Source: an uncultured Oscillospiraceae bacterium (GTDB lineage: Bacteria > Bacillota > Clostridia > Oscillospirales > Oscillospiraceae). From it: a stretch of DNA of 64,000 bases. A program made the translations under genes and the position numbers. Numbering within the stretch: position 1 is the first letter of the stretch; each line of letters begins with the position of its first letter. Below the pieces are notes generated by a model, which saw nothing but the letters and a program-made list of their open reading frames with translations, did no database searches and was not told the origin of the DNA. Shown here in pieces: positions 1-8,326 of the stretch. The DNA is taken from NCBI GenBank assembly GCA_947626265.1, contig CANQRM010000014.1, positions 1-64,000 on the forward strand, written 5' to 3'.

Positions 1-3
1 ACG

Positions 4-77
4 TGGAGCAGGTGAAGGGAATCGAACCCTCGTATTCAGCTTGGGAAGCTGATGTTCTGCCATTGAACTACACCTGC
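4..77 (-). tRNA. tRNA-Gly (anticodon CCC)
   Basis: Read on the minus strand, a full cloverleaf is visible: acceptor GCAGGTG pairs with CACCTGC, the anticodon stem TCAGC/GCTGA closes the loop TTCCCAA with anticodon CCC (codon GGG), and the T-arm contains GGTTCGATTCC. The discriminator base is T and the 3' CCA is encoded in the gene. It is 74 nt including CCA. A strong promoter lies directly upstream on the same strand, so it is probably transcribed alone or as the first gene of a unit running off the window. Confidence 0.96.
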
Positions 78-88
78 GCGGCTAGAAG

Positions 89-117
89 ATTATATCACCC
101 GCCCCATGAGATTGCAA
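89..117 (-). promoter_or_regulatory. sigma-A promoter of tRNA-Gly
   Basis: On the minus strand TTGCAA (112-117), a 17 bp spacer and TATAAT (89-94), with a TGA extended -10 just before the hexamer. Transcription would start about 5 nt before the mature tRNA 5' end. Confidence 0.85.
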
Positions 118-165
118 GCATAAAATTGCCCGCCTGCCTCATAGGCTTGTACGGGAGGGGATAGG

Positions 166-342
166 ATGAACTATCTGCGGCTGATGATCGCGGCGGCGCT
201 GTTTCTGGGGGCCACCTGCGCCAAGATATACATGCCTGAGCGGGCGGAAGAGCCCATCGCGGCGGTGCAGGCGCTCATAGATAGGGACAGCTTTTCCCTG
301 CCGCTGCCGGAGGAGGCGCTGGCGTGGCTGGACTTGCCTTAA
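166..342 (+). CDS. small single-pass membrane protein, unknown
   Basis: A 58-residue reading frame with ATG at 166 and a good ribosome binding site (GGGAGGGG, about 6 nt upstream). Residues about 4-18 form a hydrophobic helix ending in a cysteine (GATCAK), resembling a signal anchor; the remainder is short, acidic and soluble. It overlaps the next gene by 19 bp, so the two are probably co-translated. In Bacillus, spoIVFA sits immediately upstream of spoIVFB, and this gene holds the same place, but it is far smaller and I see no SpoIVFA domain. Function not recognised; reality of the gene rests on the RBS, the overlap and the membrane segment. Confidence 0.55.
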   Translation: MNYLRLMIAAALFLGATCAKIYMPERAEEPIAAVQALIDRDSFSLPLPEEALAWLDLP

Positions 343-884
343 GCGTAAGCCCCGGCTTTGTGCTGCTGGCGGCGGCGGTATATTTCCTGGGCGGGGCGGG
401 GGCGCTGGCGGCCATGGGCGCGGCGGCCCTGGCCCATGAACTGGGGCATCTGGCGGCCATGTTCCTCACCGGCGCGGCGGTCCGGGGCCTGCGTGTCACC
501 GGGTGCGGCCTCGTCATCGACTACGGCGGGGACCTTACCCGCCGGGAGGAGATGGGCGTGGTGGCGGCGGGGCCGTTGGCGGGGCTGTTTTTCGCGGCGC
601 TGTGCTTTCTCACGGACATACCCTTTCTCATCTACACCGGCGCCATCGCCCTGCTCGCGGCCATGTTCAACCTGCTGCCGGCGCTGCCCATGGACGGGGG
701 GCGGCTGGCGCTCTACATGCTGGAGGGGGTCATGAGCGAGCATGCGGCGGCCATGGTGCTGCGGGTGACGGGCACGCTCTGCGCCCTGGGGGTGTTCGCC
801 ACGGGGCTGTACATCCGCTCCCTCAGCGCGGCGGCGGTGGGAATTTGGCTGGGAGTGCTTGCCAATTTTCCCGATATGGGGTAA
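324..884 (+). CDS. M50 (site-2) family metalloprotease, SpoIVFB-like
   Basis: A 186-residue polytopic membrane protease. The zinc motif HELGH is at residues 38-42 inside a hydrophobic helix, and the second metal-site motif NLLPALPMDGG supplies Asp124, as in the M50B group to which SpoIVFB belongs. SpoIVFB cuts pro-sigma-K inside the mother cell membrane during sporulation; assignment to that exact role is inference, since the CBS domain that follows the protease core in Bacillus SpoIVFB is absent here. The start is GTG at 324, preceded by GGAGGAGG, and the gene overlaps the upstream 58-residue frame by 19 bp. The next gene begins 10 bp after its stop. Confidence 0.85.
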   Translation: MAGLALSVSPGFVLLAAAVYFLGGAGALAAMGAAALAHELGHLAAMFLTGAAVRGLRVTGCGLVIDYGGDLTRREEMGVVAAGPLAGLFFAALCFLTDIPFLIYTGAIALLAAMFNLLPALPMDGGRLALYMLEGVMSEHAAAMVLRVTGTLCALGVFATGLYIRSLSAAAVGIWLGVLANFPDMG

Positions 885-894
885 ACTGTCCCAC

Positions 895-2739
895 ATGGAA
901 ATGAACGAACACATTGACGCCCTGCTCCGGCAGGTACAGCGTCCCGCCCGGTATGTGGGCGGCGAATATGGCCAGGTGGTGAAGGACAAGGCGGACGTGG
1001 ACGTGCGCTTTGCTTTCTGTTTCCCGGATACCTACGAGATCGGCATGTCCAACCTGGGGATGAAGATCCTCTACGGCGTCCTCAACGACATGCCCGGGGT
1101 GTGGTGCGAGCGGGTGTTCGCCCCCTGGGGGGACATGGCGGAAAAGCTGCGCCAAGAGCACATCCCCCTGTGGGCGCTGGAGAGCGGCGACCCGCTTTAC
1201 GATTTTGACGTCATCGCCTTCTCCATCGGCTACGAGATGGCCTATACCACCGTGCTGGACATGCTGGACCTGGGGGGCGTGCCCATCCGCGCGGCGGAGC
1301 GCACAGGCCTTGAGCACATGGTCATGGCCGGGGGCGGGTGCATGTGCAACATCGAGCCCATGGCGGACTTCTTCGACCTGTGCTTTCTGGGCGAGGGGGA
1401 GGATGTGGACCGGGAGGTCCTGGCGCTCTACCAAAAGGCCAAGCGGGAGGGCTGGGACAAGCCCCGGTTCCTCCGGGAGGCGGCCAAGATAGAGGGCGTC
1501 TATATCCCCAGCCTCTATGATATCCGCTACAACACCGACGGCACCGTGGCGGCCATCACGGCGAAGGACGGAGCCCCGGCCAAGGTGCGCAAGCGCATCG
1601 TGGAGGACTTCGACGCCTGCTATTTTCCCACGAAGCCGGTGGTGCCCTCCACGGAGATCGTCCACGACCGGGTGAGCCTGGAGGTGTTCCGGGGCTGCAT
1701 CCGGGGCTGCCGGTTCTGCCAGGCGGGCCACACCAACCGGCCTGTCCGCTCAAGAAAGGCGGAGACATTGCTCAGACTGGGGAAGGAGACCCTGGAGAAC
1801 ACGGGTTATCAGGAGCTCAACCTTTCAAGCCTCAGCACCAGCGACTATCGGGAACTGTCGGAGCTCTGCGACGGGCTTTTGGACTACTGCCGGCCCCGGG
1901 GCATCAGCCTGAGCCTGCCCTCCTTACGGGCGGACAACTTCTCTATGGACATCATGCACCGGGTCCAGCAGGTGCGAAAAAGCGGCCTCACCTTCGCCCC
2001 TGAGGCGGGCACCCAGCGGCTGCGGGACGTGATCAACAAGAACGTCACCGAGGAGGACCTGTTGAACTCCTGCCGCATCGCCTTCCAGGGAGGCTGGAAC
2101 GGGGTGAAGCTCTACTTCATGCTGGGCCTGCCCACGGAGACGGACGAGGACGTGCTGGGCATCGCGGACCTGGCGAAGAAGGTGTACTGGACATGGCGGG
2201 AGGCCGCGCCCGACAGGAGCCGGGGCGTGCGCATCACAGTGAGCACCTCCGAATTCATCCCCAAGCCCCACACGCCCTTCCAGTGGGAGGCGCAGATCAG
2301 CCGGGAAGAATACCTGCGGCGGGTGAAGCTTTTGACTGACGCCCTGGCGAAGGCCAAGAGCATCACCTATAACTGGCACGACGCCGAGATGAGCCTGGTG
2401 GAGGCGGCCCTGGCCCGGGGCGACCGGCGCGTGGGCGCGGTGGTGGAAGAGGTATGGAAAAACGGCGGCCGCTTGGAGAGCTGGAGCGACTATTTTACGC
2501 TGGACCGGTGGCTCGAAGCGTTCCCCGCCTGCGGGCTGGACATCGACTTTTACGCCACCCGGGGCCGGCCCACGGAGGAGCTGCAGCCCTGGGAGCACAT
2601 GGACTGCGCCGTGAGCCGCCGGCACTTGGAACGGGAGAGGGAGCGGGCCTATGAGGGCGTGCTCACCCCCGATTGCCGGGCGGGCTGCGCCGGCTGCGGG
2701 GCGTCCCGGCTCCTGAAGGAGGGCGTGTGCCGTGGATAA
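895..2739 (+). CDS. radical SAM protein, TIGR03960 family
   Basis: About 614 residues. The N-terminal third resembles a cobalamin-binding-like fold (motif SNLGMKILY and DVIAFSIGYE); the radical SAM core follows with the iron-sulfur cysteines CIRGCRFC at residues 268, 272 and 275. The family is known mainly as the conserved partner of a DUF2344 protein, usually next to ribonuclease G and ribosomal protein genes, and its reaction is not established. Here the partner follows directly with an 8 bp overlap. The open frame extends upstream to a TTG at 859, but the ATG at 895 gives the conserved N terminus and avoids a long overlap with the protease gene. No strong ribosome binding site is visible; translational coupling is likely. 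Confidence 0.9.
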   Translation: MEMNEHIDALLRQVQRPARYVGGEYGQVVKDKADVDVRFAFCFPDTYEIGMSNLGMKILYGVLNDMPGVWCERVFAPWGDMAEKLRQEHIPLWALESGDPLYDFDVIAFSIGYEMAYTTVLDMLDLGGVPIRAAERTGLEHMVMAGGGCMCNIEPMADFFDLCFLGEGEDVDREVLALYQKAKREGWDKPRFLREAAKIEGVYIPSLYDIRYNTDGTVAAITAKDGAPAKVRKRIVEDFDACYFPTKPVVPSTEIVHDRVSLEVFRGCIRGCRFCQAGHTNRPVRSRKAETLLRLGKETLENTGYQELNLSSLSTSDYRELSELCDGLLDYCRPRGISLSLPSLRADNFSMDIMHRVQQVRKSGLTFAPEAGTQRLRDVINKNVTEEDLLNSCRIAFQGGWNGVKLYFMLGLPTETDEDVLGIADLAKKVYWTWREAAPDRSRGVRITVSTSEFIPKPHTPFQWEAQISREEYLRRVKLLTDALAKAKSITYNWHDAEMSLVEAALARGDRRVGAVVEEVWKNGGRLESWSDYFTLDRWLEAFPACGLDIDFYATRGRPTEELQPWEHMDCAVSRRHLERERERAYEGVLTPDCRAGCAGCGASRLLKEGVCRG

Positions 2740-3364
2740 GCTGAGACTGAAATTCTCCAAGACCGGCCGGGCGGTGTATCTTTCCCACCTGGACCTGATG
2801 CGCACCATGCAGCGGGTGTTCTCCCGGGCAGGGGTGCCCCTCAAATACTCCGAGGGCTTCAACCCTCACGCGAAAATATCCATCATCCTGCCCCTGTCCG
2901 TGGGCACGGCGAGCCTGTGCGAATACATGGACTTCGCCCTCACGGAGGACCGGGACCTGGCAGCGCTGCCGGAGGCGCTCAACGCCTATATGCCCGAGGG
3001 CATCGAGGCCCTGGAGGCCTACGAGCCCCCTTGCAAGGGCGCGGAGCTTCGCTGGCTCCTGGTGGAGGGGGTCATGAAGGGCGGCCGGGACGCGGCGTTT
3101 TATACCGAGTTCTTCGCCCGGGACACCATCCCCGTCACCCGGAAGGCCAAGCGGGGCATGCGCACCGACGACATCGCCCCCGCTATCCAGGCGGTGCAGT
3201 TCAGCGACATGGAGGGCGGCGTGGCGGTAAAGGCGATCTTACATGCCCAGGACCCCACCGTGAGCCCGGAGCTGATGATGACCGCCCTGGGGGAGGACGC
3301 CCCGGCGTACTGGCGCTTTACGCGCTTGGAGGCCTTTCAGGAGGACTTGGCGCCCTTCCGTTAA
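2732..3364 (+). CDS. DUF2344 / TIGR03936 radical-SAM-linked protein
   Basis: A 210-residue protein beginning at GTG 2732 inside the end of the radical SAM gene. The N terminus (RLKFSKTGRAVYLSHLDLMR) and the segment SEGFNPHAKISI are signatures of the DUF2344 family. In many Clostridia the domain is a separate gene directly after TIGR03960, as here; in others it is fused to it. The pair is often followed by rng and rplU, but here by rplS. Function is unknown; a link to RNA or ribosome modification has been suggested only from gene neighbourhood. Confidence 0.88.
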   Translation: MDKLRLKFSKTGRAVYLSHLDLMRTMQRVFSRAGVPLKYSEGFNPHAKISIILPLSVGTASLCEYMDFALTEDRDLAALPEALNAYMPEGIEALEAYEPPCKGAELRWLLVEGVMKGGRDAAFYTEFFARDTIPVTRKAKRGMRTDDIAPAIQAVQFSDMEGGVAVKAILHAQDPTVSPELMMTALGEDAPAYWRFTRLEAFQEDLAPFR

Positions 3365-3390
3365 AAAGTGGATATTTTTCGGAAAAACGC

Positions 3391-3419
3391 TTGCATATCC
3401 GGAAAAATTATGCTATGAT
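3391..3419 (+). promoter_or_regulatory. sigma-A promoter of rplS
   Basis: TTGCAT (3391-3396), 17 bp spacer, TATGAT (3414-3419) with TGC directly before the -10 (extended -10). It separates rplS from the upstream radical SAM pair and leaves a leader of about 85 nt. Confidence 0.8.
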
Positions 3420-3445
3420 ACCCGAGCATGTTAATGCGTCTAATA

Positions 3446-3490
3446 AGACGGTCCGCTGCCGGATGAGCGTTATTCCCGGTATGAACGTCT
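3446..3490 (+). ncRNA. structured rplS leader, candidate L19 autoregulatory element
   Basis: Between the promoter and the rplS start, AGACG (3446-3450) can pair with CGTCT (3486-3490), enclosing CCGG (3459-3462) paired with CCGG (3476-3479). The outer stem ends about 6 nt before the AAGGAAGG ribosome binding site. An L19 leader is known in low-GC Firmicutes; whether this one fits that consensus was not tested. Confidence 0.4.
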
Positions 3491-3510
3491 AGTTAAGGAA
3501 GGTTTATATC

Positions 3511-3852
3511 ATGGATCTCATCAATGCGCTGACCCAGCAGTACATGAAGCCGGAGCTGCCGGAGATGAACGTAGGCGACACCGTCCGCGTCACCGTCCGC
3601 ATCAAGGAGGGCAACCGCGAGCGCAACCAGGCCTTCGAGGGCACCCTCATCGCCAAGAAGCACGGCGGCATCAACGAGACCATCACCGTGCGCCGTATCT
3701 CCTACGGCGTGGGCTGTGAGAAGGTCTTCCCGGTACACTCTCCCACCATCGTGAGCGTGGACACCGTCCGCAAGGGCAAGGTCCGCCGGGCGAAGCTCTA
3801 CTATCTGCGCGACCGCGTGGGCAAGGCCGCCAAGGTCCGGGAGAAGCTGTAA
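3511..3852 (+). CDS. rplS: 50S ribosomal protein L19
   Basis: 113 residues, the usual length. The sequence contains the family pattern [19 protein letters not shown] and ends with the conserved segment [21 protein letters not shown]19 lies at the subunit interface of the ribosome. The ATG at 3511 follows AAGGAAGG with about 8 nt spacing. In many bacteria rplS follows trmD; here it is a single-gene transcript with its own promoter, leader and a strong terminator. Confidence 0.98.
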   Translation: MDLINALTQQYMKPELPEMNVGDTVRVTVRIKEGNRERNQAFEGTLIAKKHGGINETITVRRISYGVGCEKVFPVHSPTIVSVDTVRKGKVRRAKLYYLRDRVGKAAKVREKL

Positions 3853-3865
3853 AAACCGAAAAGAC

Positions 3866-3900
3866 CAACAAAAAAGAGGCGTCAGGCCTCTTTTTTGTTG
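3866..3900 (+). terminator. rho-independent terminator after rplS
   Basis: CAACAAAAAAGAGGC (3866-3880) pairs perfectly with GCCTCTTTTTTGTTG (3886-3900), 15 bp with a 5 nt loop and a built-in T run. Confidence 0.93.
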
Positions 3901-3927
3901 CGTTTACAGGCACTTATATTGTATAAT
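3898..3927 (+). promoter_or_regulatory. probable promoter of the lepB-thrC operon
   Basis: TATAAT at 3922-3927 is a perfect -10. The best -35 is TTGCGT (3898-3903) with an 18 bp spacer, weak and touching the rplS terminator. It is the only promoter-like sequence between the terminator and lepB. Confidence 0.55.
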
Positions 3928-3990
3928 CACTTGTTGAGCATTTGGAAGACTCTCCCGGCGCCGGCCGGGGCATGAAACAGGAGGCAGAAC

Positions 3991-4668
3991 ATGGAAGGCA
4001 GACACGCGGCGGGTGCTGTGCAGCCGGCCCAGCCGGATACCGGCTCCGGGAAGAAACAGAAACAGCCCGTCGATCCCTATAAAGATACGTACGAATGGAT
4101 ACACTGCATCGTGATATCCGTCATCGCCTGCGTGCTGGTGTTCGTGCTGGCGGCCCGGGTCATCCAGGTCCAGGGCCGGAGCATGCTCCCGAACCTGGAA
4201 CAGGGGGACCGGATCATTATCACCCGCCTGGCCGGCGGCTATGAGCAGGGCGACATCGTGGTCCTCAAGGCGGACAAGTTCAAAAATGAACCCCTGGTGA
4301 AGCGGGTCATCGGCACCGGCGGCCAGACCATCACCCTGGACTTCGCCACCGGGGACATCACCGTGGACGGCAAGGTGCTGGACGAGCCCTATATCTTCGA
4401 GCGCACCATCGACAGCTACAGCATCATGGACCCCCAGTATTATGATGTATACGGCATCGACCCGGAGAAGGACGTAACGGCCACGTCCGTCACTATCACT
4501 GTGCCGGAGGGGCACCTCTTCTGCATGGGTGACAACCGCAACAACTCCAGCGACAGCCGGGTGGCAACCATTGCCTATATCGACACCCGGGACGTGATGG
4601 GCAAGGCGGTGTTCCGCCTCTATCCCTTCCACAAGATCGGCGCTATCTACGGCGCGAAGCAGGCCTGA
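3991..4668 (+). CDS. lepB: signal peptidase I
   Basis: 225 residues. A cytoplasmic N-terminal tail rich in Lys/Gln is followed by one membrane helix (about 38-56) and the extracytoplasmic catalytic domain. The nucleophile is Ser64 in GRSMLPN, the general base Lys104 in VKRVIGTGG, and the box E motif MGDNRNNSSDSR is near the C terminus. It releases secreted proteins from the membrane, which suits the many signal peptides and lipoproteins in this window. ATG 3991 follows AGGAGGC. Its stop overlaps the ylqF start by 1 bp (TGATG), making it the first gene of a tight five-gene operon. Confidence 0.96.
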   Translation: MEGRHAAGAVQPAQPDTGSGKKQKQPVDPYKDTYEWIHCIVISVIACVLVFVLAARVIQVQGRSMLPNLEQGDRIIITRLAGGYEQGDIVVLKADKFKNEPLVKRVIGTGGQTITLDFATGDITVDGKVLDEPYIFERTIDSYSIMDPQYYDVYGIDPEKDVTATSVTITVPEGHLFCMGDNRNNSSDSRVATIAYIDTRDVMGKAVFRLYPFHKIGAIYGAKQA

Positions 4669-5492
4669 TGGCGGAGGTTCAGTGGTTCCCCGGCCACATG
4701 AAAAAGGCCGAGCGGATGATGCAGGACAGCCTGAAGCTGGTGGACGCGGTGTGCGAGGTGGTGGACGCCCGCATACCCCGGTCCAGCCGGAACCCGGACC
4801 TGGACGGCATCATCGCGGGGCGAAAGCCGAGACTGCTCATCTTAAATCGCGCCGACCAGGCGGACCCCAACGTCACCGCCCAGTGGCGGGCTTATTATAA
4901 ACAGCAGGGCGTGCCCTTTCTGGAGTGCGACGCCAGGTCCGGCCGGGGGGTGAAGGACCTGCCCAAGGCCCTGCGGGCTTTGCGGGACAAGCAGGGCCCC
5001 ATGCGGGCCATGGTGGCGGGGGTGCCCAATGTGGGCAAGTCCACCTTCATCAACAAGGTCAGCGGCCGGAAGACCGCCGCGGCCTCCGACCGGCCCGGGG
5101 TCACCCGGGGCAAGCAGTGGATCACCGTGGATAACCAATTGGAACTGCTGGACACCCCGGGCATCCTGTGGCCCAAGTTCGATGACCCCGCCGTGGGGGA
5201 CGCATTGGCGTTCACCGGGGCGGTGAAGGACGAGGTGCTGGACGCCGAGGACCTGGCGGCGAGGCTTTTGGTGAAGCTGCGGGCTCTCTATCCGGCGGCG
5301 CTCACGGAGCGGTATAAGATAGACCCGGCCCCGGAGATGCAGGGCTGGGAGCTCTTGGAGGCCTGCGCGCGAAAGCGTGGTTTTCTCATGGCCGGCGGCA
5401 GCGTGAACACCGAGCGCATGGCCGCGGTGCTGCTGGACGAATTCAGGGGCGGCAAGCTGGGGAGGATCAGCCTTGAAAGACCCTCTGACTGA
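4668..5492 (+). CDS. ylqF: ribosome biogenesis GTPase YlqF/RbgA
   Basis: 274 residues with the circularly permuted GTPase order expected for this family: G4 NRAD at 60-63, then G1 GVPNVGKS at 118-125, then G3 DTPG near 162. The N terminus (VQWFPGHMKKAERMM) is the conserved YlqF start. RbgA acts late in 50S subunit assembly. The gene is translationally coupled to lepB through a TGATG junction and overlaps rnhB by 20 bp, the classical ylqF-rnhB arrangement of Firmicutes. Confidence 0.96.
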   Translation: MAEVQWFPGHMKKAERMMQDSLKLVDAVCEVVDARIPRSSRNPDLDGIIAGRKPRLLILNRADQADPNVTAQWRAYYKQQGVPFLECDARSGRGVKDLPKALRALRDKQGPMRAMVAGVPNVGKSTFINKVSGRKTAAASDRPGVTRGKQWITVDNQLELLDTPGILWPKFDDPAVGDALAFTGAVKDEVLDAEDLAARLLVKLRALYPAALTERYKIDPAPEMQGWELLEACARKRGFLMAGGSVNTERMAAVLLDEFRGGKLGRISLERPSD

Positions 5493-6093
5493 CCTTTGGG
5501 AGATGGAACGGGCCCTCCACAGGGAGGGGTATGCCATCGTCTGCGGCGCGGACGAGGCGGGCCGGGGCCCCCTGGCGGGGCCGGTGTGTGCCGCGGCGGT
5601 GATACTGCCCGAGAACGCGGACCTGCCCGGGCTCAACGACTCCAAAAAGCTTACCGAGAAAAGGCGGGAGGCGCTGTTCCCGCTGATCAAAGACGCGGCC
5701 ATATCCTACGGCGTGGCCTTTGCCACGGTGGAGGAGATCGAGGAGCTCAACATCCTCCGGGCGGCGCTGCTGGCCATGGACCGGGCCATCGCCCAGCTTG
5801 AGCCACAGCCCGCATTGGCCCTCATAGACGGCAATACGACGAAAGGCATATCCCTGCCCGCCCGCAGCGTCATAGGTGGGGACGGGAAGTGCGCCTGCAT
5901 CGCGGCGGCGTCTGTATTGGCGAAGGTGACACGGGACCATCTCATGCTGGAGCTGGCGGAGCAGTACCCCCAGTACGGCTTTGAGAAACACAAAGGCTAC
6001 GGCACCAAGGCCCACTATGAGGCCATCGACCTGTACGGCCCCTGTCCCGCCCACCGGCCGTCCTTTTTGAAAAAGTACTATGCCAAGCGATAA
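5473..6093 (+). CDS. rnhB: ribonuclease HII
   Basis: 206 residues. The catalytic acidic residues are in DEAGRGPLAGPV (Asp27, Glu28) and ALIDG (Asp119), as in type 2 RNases H, which remove RNA from RNA-DNA hybrids and single ribonucleotides from DNA. I chose TTG at 5473 because GGGGAGGATCAG precedes it at ideal distance; an ATG at 5503 would remove 10 residues without touching the core. It overlaps ylqF by 20 bp and yraN by 14 bp. Confidence 0.95.
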   Translation: MKDPLTDLWEMERALHREGYAIVCGADEAGRGPLAGPVCAAAVILPENADLPGLNDSKKLTEKRREALFPLIKDAAISYGVAFATVEEIEELNILRAALLAMDRAIAQLEPQPALALIDGNTTKGISLPARSVIGGDGKCACIAAASVLAKVTRDHLMLELAEQYPQYGFEKHKGYGTKAHYEAIDLYGPCPAHRPSFLKKYYAKR

Positions 6094-6451
6094 AAAGCTC
6101 CTGGGCGCCTTTGGGGAGGACGCGGCCTGCGAATACCTGAGGCGGCGGGGCTATCGGCTGTTGGGCCGCAACTACGCCTGCCGGCAGGGCGAGGTGGACA
6201 TCATCGCCCGCAAGGGGCGGTATATCGTATTTGTCGAGGTCAAGCTGCGGAAGAACGCCGATTTCGGCGCCGCGGCGGAGTTCGTCACCGCCGCCAAGCA
6301 GCAGCGGGTCATATTCGCCGCCCGGCGGTGGCTGGCGGCCAACCCCACGGACCTGCAGCCCCGGTTCGACGTCATTGAGGTCTACGCCCCCCAGGGGCTG
6401 GACACCAAAAAGCCGGAGATACACCATTTGGAGGATGCGTACCAGACATGA
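6080..6451 (+). CDS. YraN / UPF0102 family nuclease-like protein
   Basis: 123 residues, matching the family length. The nuclease-fold core is visible as GEVDIIARKGRYIVFVEVKLR, with the E-x(n)-D-x(n)-E-V-K arrangement typical of Holliday-junction-resolvase-like folds. Its cellular role is not established; it is very commonly found next to rnhB, as here. It starts within rnhB and its stop overlaps the thrC start by 4 bp (ATGA). Confidence 0.92.
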   Translation: MPSDKKLLGAFGEDAACEYLRRRGYRLLGRNYACRQGEVDIIARKGRYIVFVEVKLRKNADFGAAAEFVTAAKQQRVIFAARRWLAANPTDLQPRFDVIEVYAPQGLDTKKPEIHHLEDAYQT

Positions 6452-7929
6452 AGTATGTGAGTACCAGAGGCCAGAGCGGGGCGGTCACCGCCTCCCAGGC
6501 CATCATCCGGGGCATCGCCCCCGACGGCGGGCTCTATGTGCCCGATACCATTCCCACCGTGGACGGGGCGTTCATAAGCGGCCTGTGCGCGGCCGATTAT
6601 CGGGCCCGGGCCGTGGCGGTGCTGGGGCTCTACCTGGAGGAGTTCTCCAAGGAAGAGCTGGAGGCCATCGCTCAGGCGTCCTACGGGGACAACTTCGACC
6701 ATCCCGCCGTGGCGCCCACCCACATCCTGGACGATGATACGGCCTATCTTGAGCTGTGGCACGGCCCCACCAGCGCCTTCAAGGACATGGCCCTGCAGAT
6801 CATGCCCCGGCTTTTGACCGCGAGCCTTCGGAAAAACGGGGAAGAGCGGACCGTGAGCATTCTCGTCGCCACCAGCGGCGACACGGGCAAGGCCGCTTTG
6901 GAGGGCTTCAAGGACGTGCCCGGCACATGCATCATGGTGTTCTACCCCCGGGACGGGGTGAGCCAGGTGCAGAAGCTGCAGATGGCCACGCAGGAGGGGC
7001 GCAACGTCAACGTGACGGCCGTGAACGGCAACTTCGACGACGCCCAGACCGGCGTGAAAAAGATATTCGGCGACAAGGACTTTGAGAAGGTCCTGGACGG
7101 GCGGGGGTATTTCTTGAGTTCCGCCAACTCCATCAACTGGGGCCGCCTGGCGCCCCAGATCGCCTATTATTTCTCCGCCTACTGCGACATGGTGAACGCG
7201 GGGAAGCTGGAAATGGGCGAAAAGCTGGACTTCGCCGTGCCCACCGGCAACTTCGGCGATATCCTGGCCGGGTGGTACGCAAAGCAGATGGGGCTGCCCG
7301 TGGGACGGCTCATCTGCGCGTCCAACGACAACAACGTCCTCACGGACTTCATCGCCACGGGCGTATACGACAAGAACCGCCCCTTCCATCTGACCAGTTC
7401 GCCGTCCATGGACATCCTGGTGTCCTCCAACCTTGAAAGGCTCCTCTACTGCCGCACCGGGGACGCGGCGGCCGTGCGGGGCTTCATGGAAAAGCTCTCC
7501 GGCGAGGGACGCTATGATGTGGGCAAGGCCCTCGGCGACGCGGTCCGTGCCGAGTTCACCGGCGGCTTCTGCCGGGACAGTGAGGCCAAGGAAGAGATAG
7601 GCAGGCTCTGGCAGGAGAGCGGGTATCTTATGGATACCCACACCGCTGTGGCCAGCCGGGTGCTCCGGGACCTGCGGGAGGAGGAGGGAGAACGCCGCCC
7701 CACGGTGATGGTCTCCACCGCCAGCCCCTTCAAGTTCGGCGCCGCCGTGCTGGAGGCCCTGGGCGTGGTGACGGACGAGACCGGCCCCGCCCTGGTGGAC
7801 GAACTGGCCGCCGTCACCGGCCGGGCCGCCCCCAAGCCGTTGGCTAATCTCGGCAAAAAGCCGGTGCGCTTTGAGAAGTGGGTGGAGAAAGAGGACATGG
7901 AGAGCGCCGTGTCGGAGTTTTTATCCTGA
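6448..7929 (+). CDS. thrC: threonine synthase
   Basis: 493 residues. PLP-dependent enzyme converting O-phosphohomoserine to threonine. The PLP lysine is Lys112 in HGPTSAFKDMALQ, followed by the substrate/phosphate loop in VATSGDTGKAALEGF. The N-terminal MKYVSTRG and the length place it in the longer bacterial/fungal class. It is the last gene of the lepB operon, with a 4 bp overlap with yraN; I see no threonine attenuator or T-box upstream. Its inclusion with housekeeping RNA and protein-export genes suggests constitutive expression. Confidence 0.96.
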   Translation: MKYVSTRGQSGAVTASQAIIRGIAPDGGLYVPDTIPTVDGAFISGLCAADYRARAVAVLGLYLEEFSKEELEAIAQASYGDNFDHPAVAPTHILDDDTAYLELWHGPTSAFKDMALQIMPRLLTASLRKNGEERTVSILVATSGDTGKAALEGFKDVPGTCIMVFYPRDGVSQVQKLQMATQEGRNVNVTAVNGNFDDAQTGVKKIFGDKDFEKVLDGRGYFLSSANSINWGRLAPQIAYYFSAYCDMVNAGKLEMGEKLDFAVPTGNFGDILAGWYAKQMGLPVGRLICASNDNNVLTDFIATGVYDKNRPFHLTSSPSMDILVSSNLERLLYCRTGDAAAVRGFMEKLSGEGRYDVGKALGDAVRAEFTGGFCRDSEAKEEIGRLWQESGYLMDTHTAVASRVLRDLREEEGERRPTVMVSTASPFKFGAAVLEALGVVTDETGPALVDELAAVTGRAAPKPLANLGKKPVRFEKWVEKEDMESAVSEFLS

Positions 7930-8082
7930 CCGACGCGCGGCTGGAACCGGCAGTGTCCCGGACGCGGTTGGTGAGCGCAGCGAACTTTAGCGGCAGGGAT
8001 ACTGTCGGGCCAGGCCGCGCTATGCCTGCCTTTTCTGGTCATGCTTTGATATGTAGGACAGTGGCGAACCACTGTCCTGAGG
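7930..8082. other. intergenic region with two inverted repeats
   Basis: The 153 bp between thrC and the minus-strand DUF1540 gene contain no convincing gene. CCGGCAGTGTCCC (7947-7959) faces GGGATACTGTCGGG (7996-8009), and AGGACAGTGG (8055-8064) pairs perfectly with CCACTGTCCT (8069-8078) around a CGAA loop. Neither has a T run, but the second sits exactly where a shared terminator for the two converging genes would be expected. Confidence 0.5.
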
Positions 8083-8277
8083 TCACACATACTGCCAGGT
8101 GTCCACGGGCGCGAAGGTACCGCAGAAGGTCTCCGCCTTGGTGGCGGCCTCCTCGCTCTTGACGTTGATGTGGGTGGCGGTGCACTGGTCACTGAGCGTA
8201 TGATGCTTGCAGTTGGCCACCGTGCAGCACACGCCGTTGATGCAATCCCGGCCGCCGCAGTTTTTCTTTTCGTCCAT
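8083..8277 (-). CDS. DUF1540 domain-containing protein
   Basis: 64 residues, cysteine-rich. The pattern CINGVCCTVANCKHH followed by C and a final FCGTF matches the DUF1540 family of small Clostridia proteins, thought to bind metal through conserved cysteines and present in some spore-forming species; function unknown. The minus-strand ATG at 8277 is preceded by GAGGTG. It is a lone minus-strand gene between two plus-strand units, with only 49 bp to the divergent phosphoesterase start. Confidence 0.85.
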   Translation of the reverse strand: MDEKKNCGGRDCINGVCCTVANCKHHTLSDQCTATHINVKSEEAATKAETFCGTFAPVDTWQYV

Positions 8278-8326
8278 CCGTCTATCACCTCGGGGATAGT
8301 ATCTGCAATGGAGAGGCGGTTATGTA

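Noticed and set aside
3403-3492. Plus-strand extension of a frame from 2917 to 3492 as a gene
   Set aside because: Glycine/arginine-rich shadow of the DUF2344 gene running through the rplS promoter.
6380-6450. T-box or threonine attenuator before thrC
   Set aside because: thrC starts inside yraN with a 4 bp overlap, leaving no leader.
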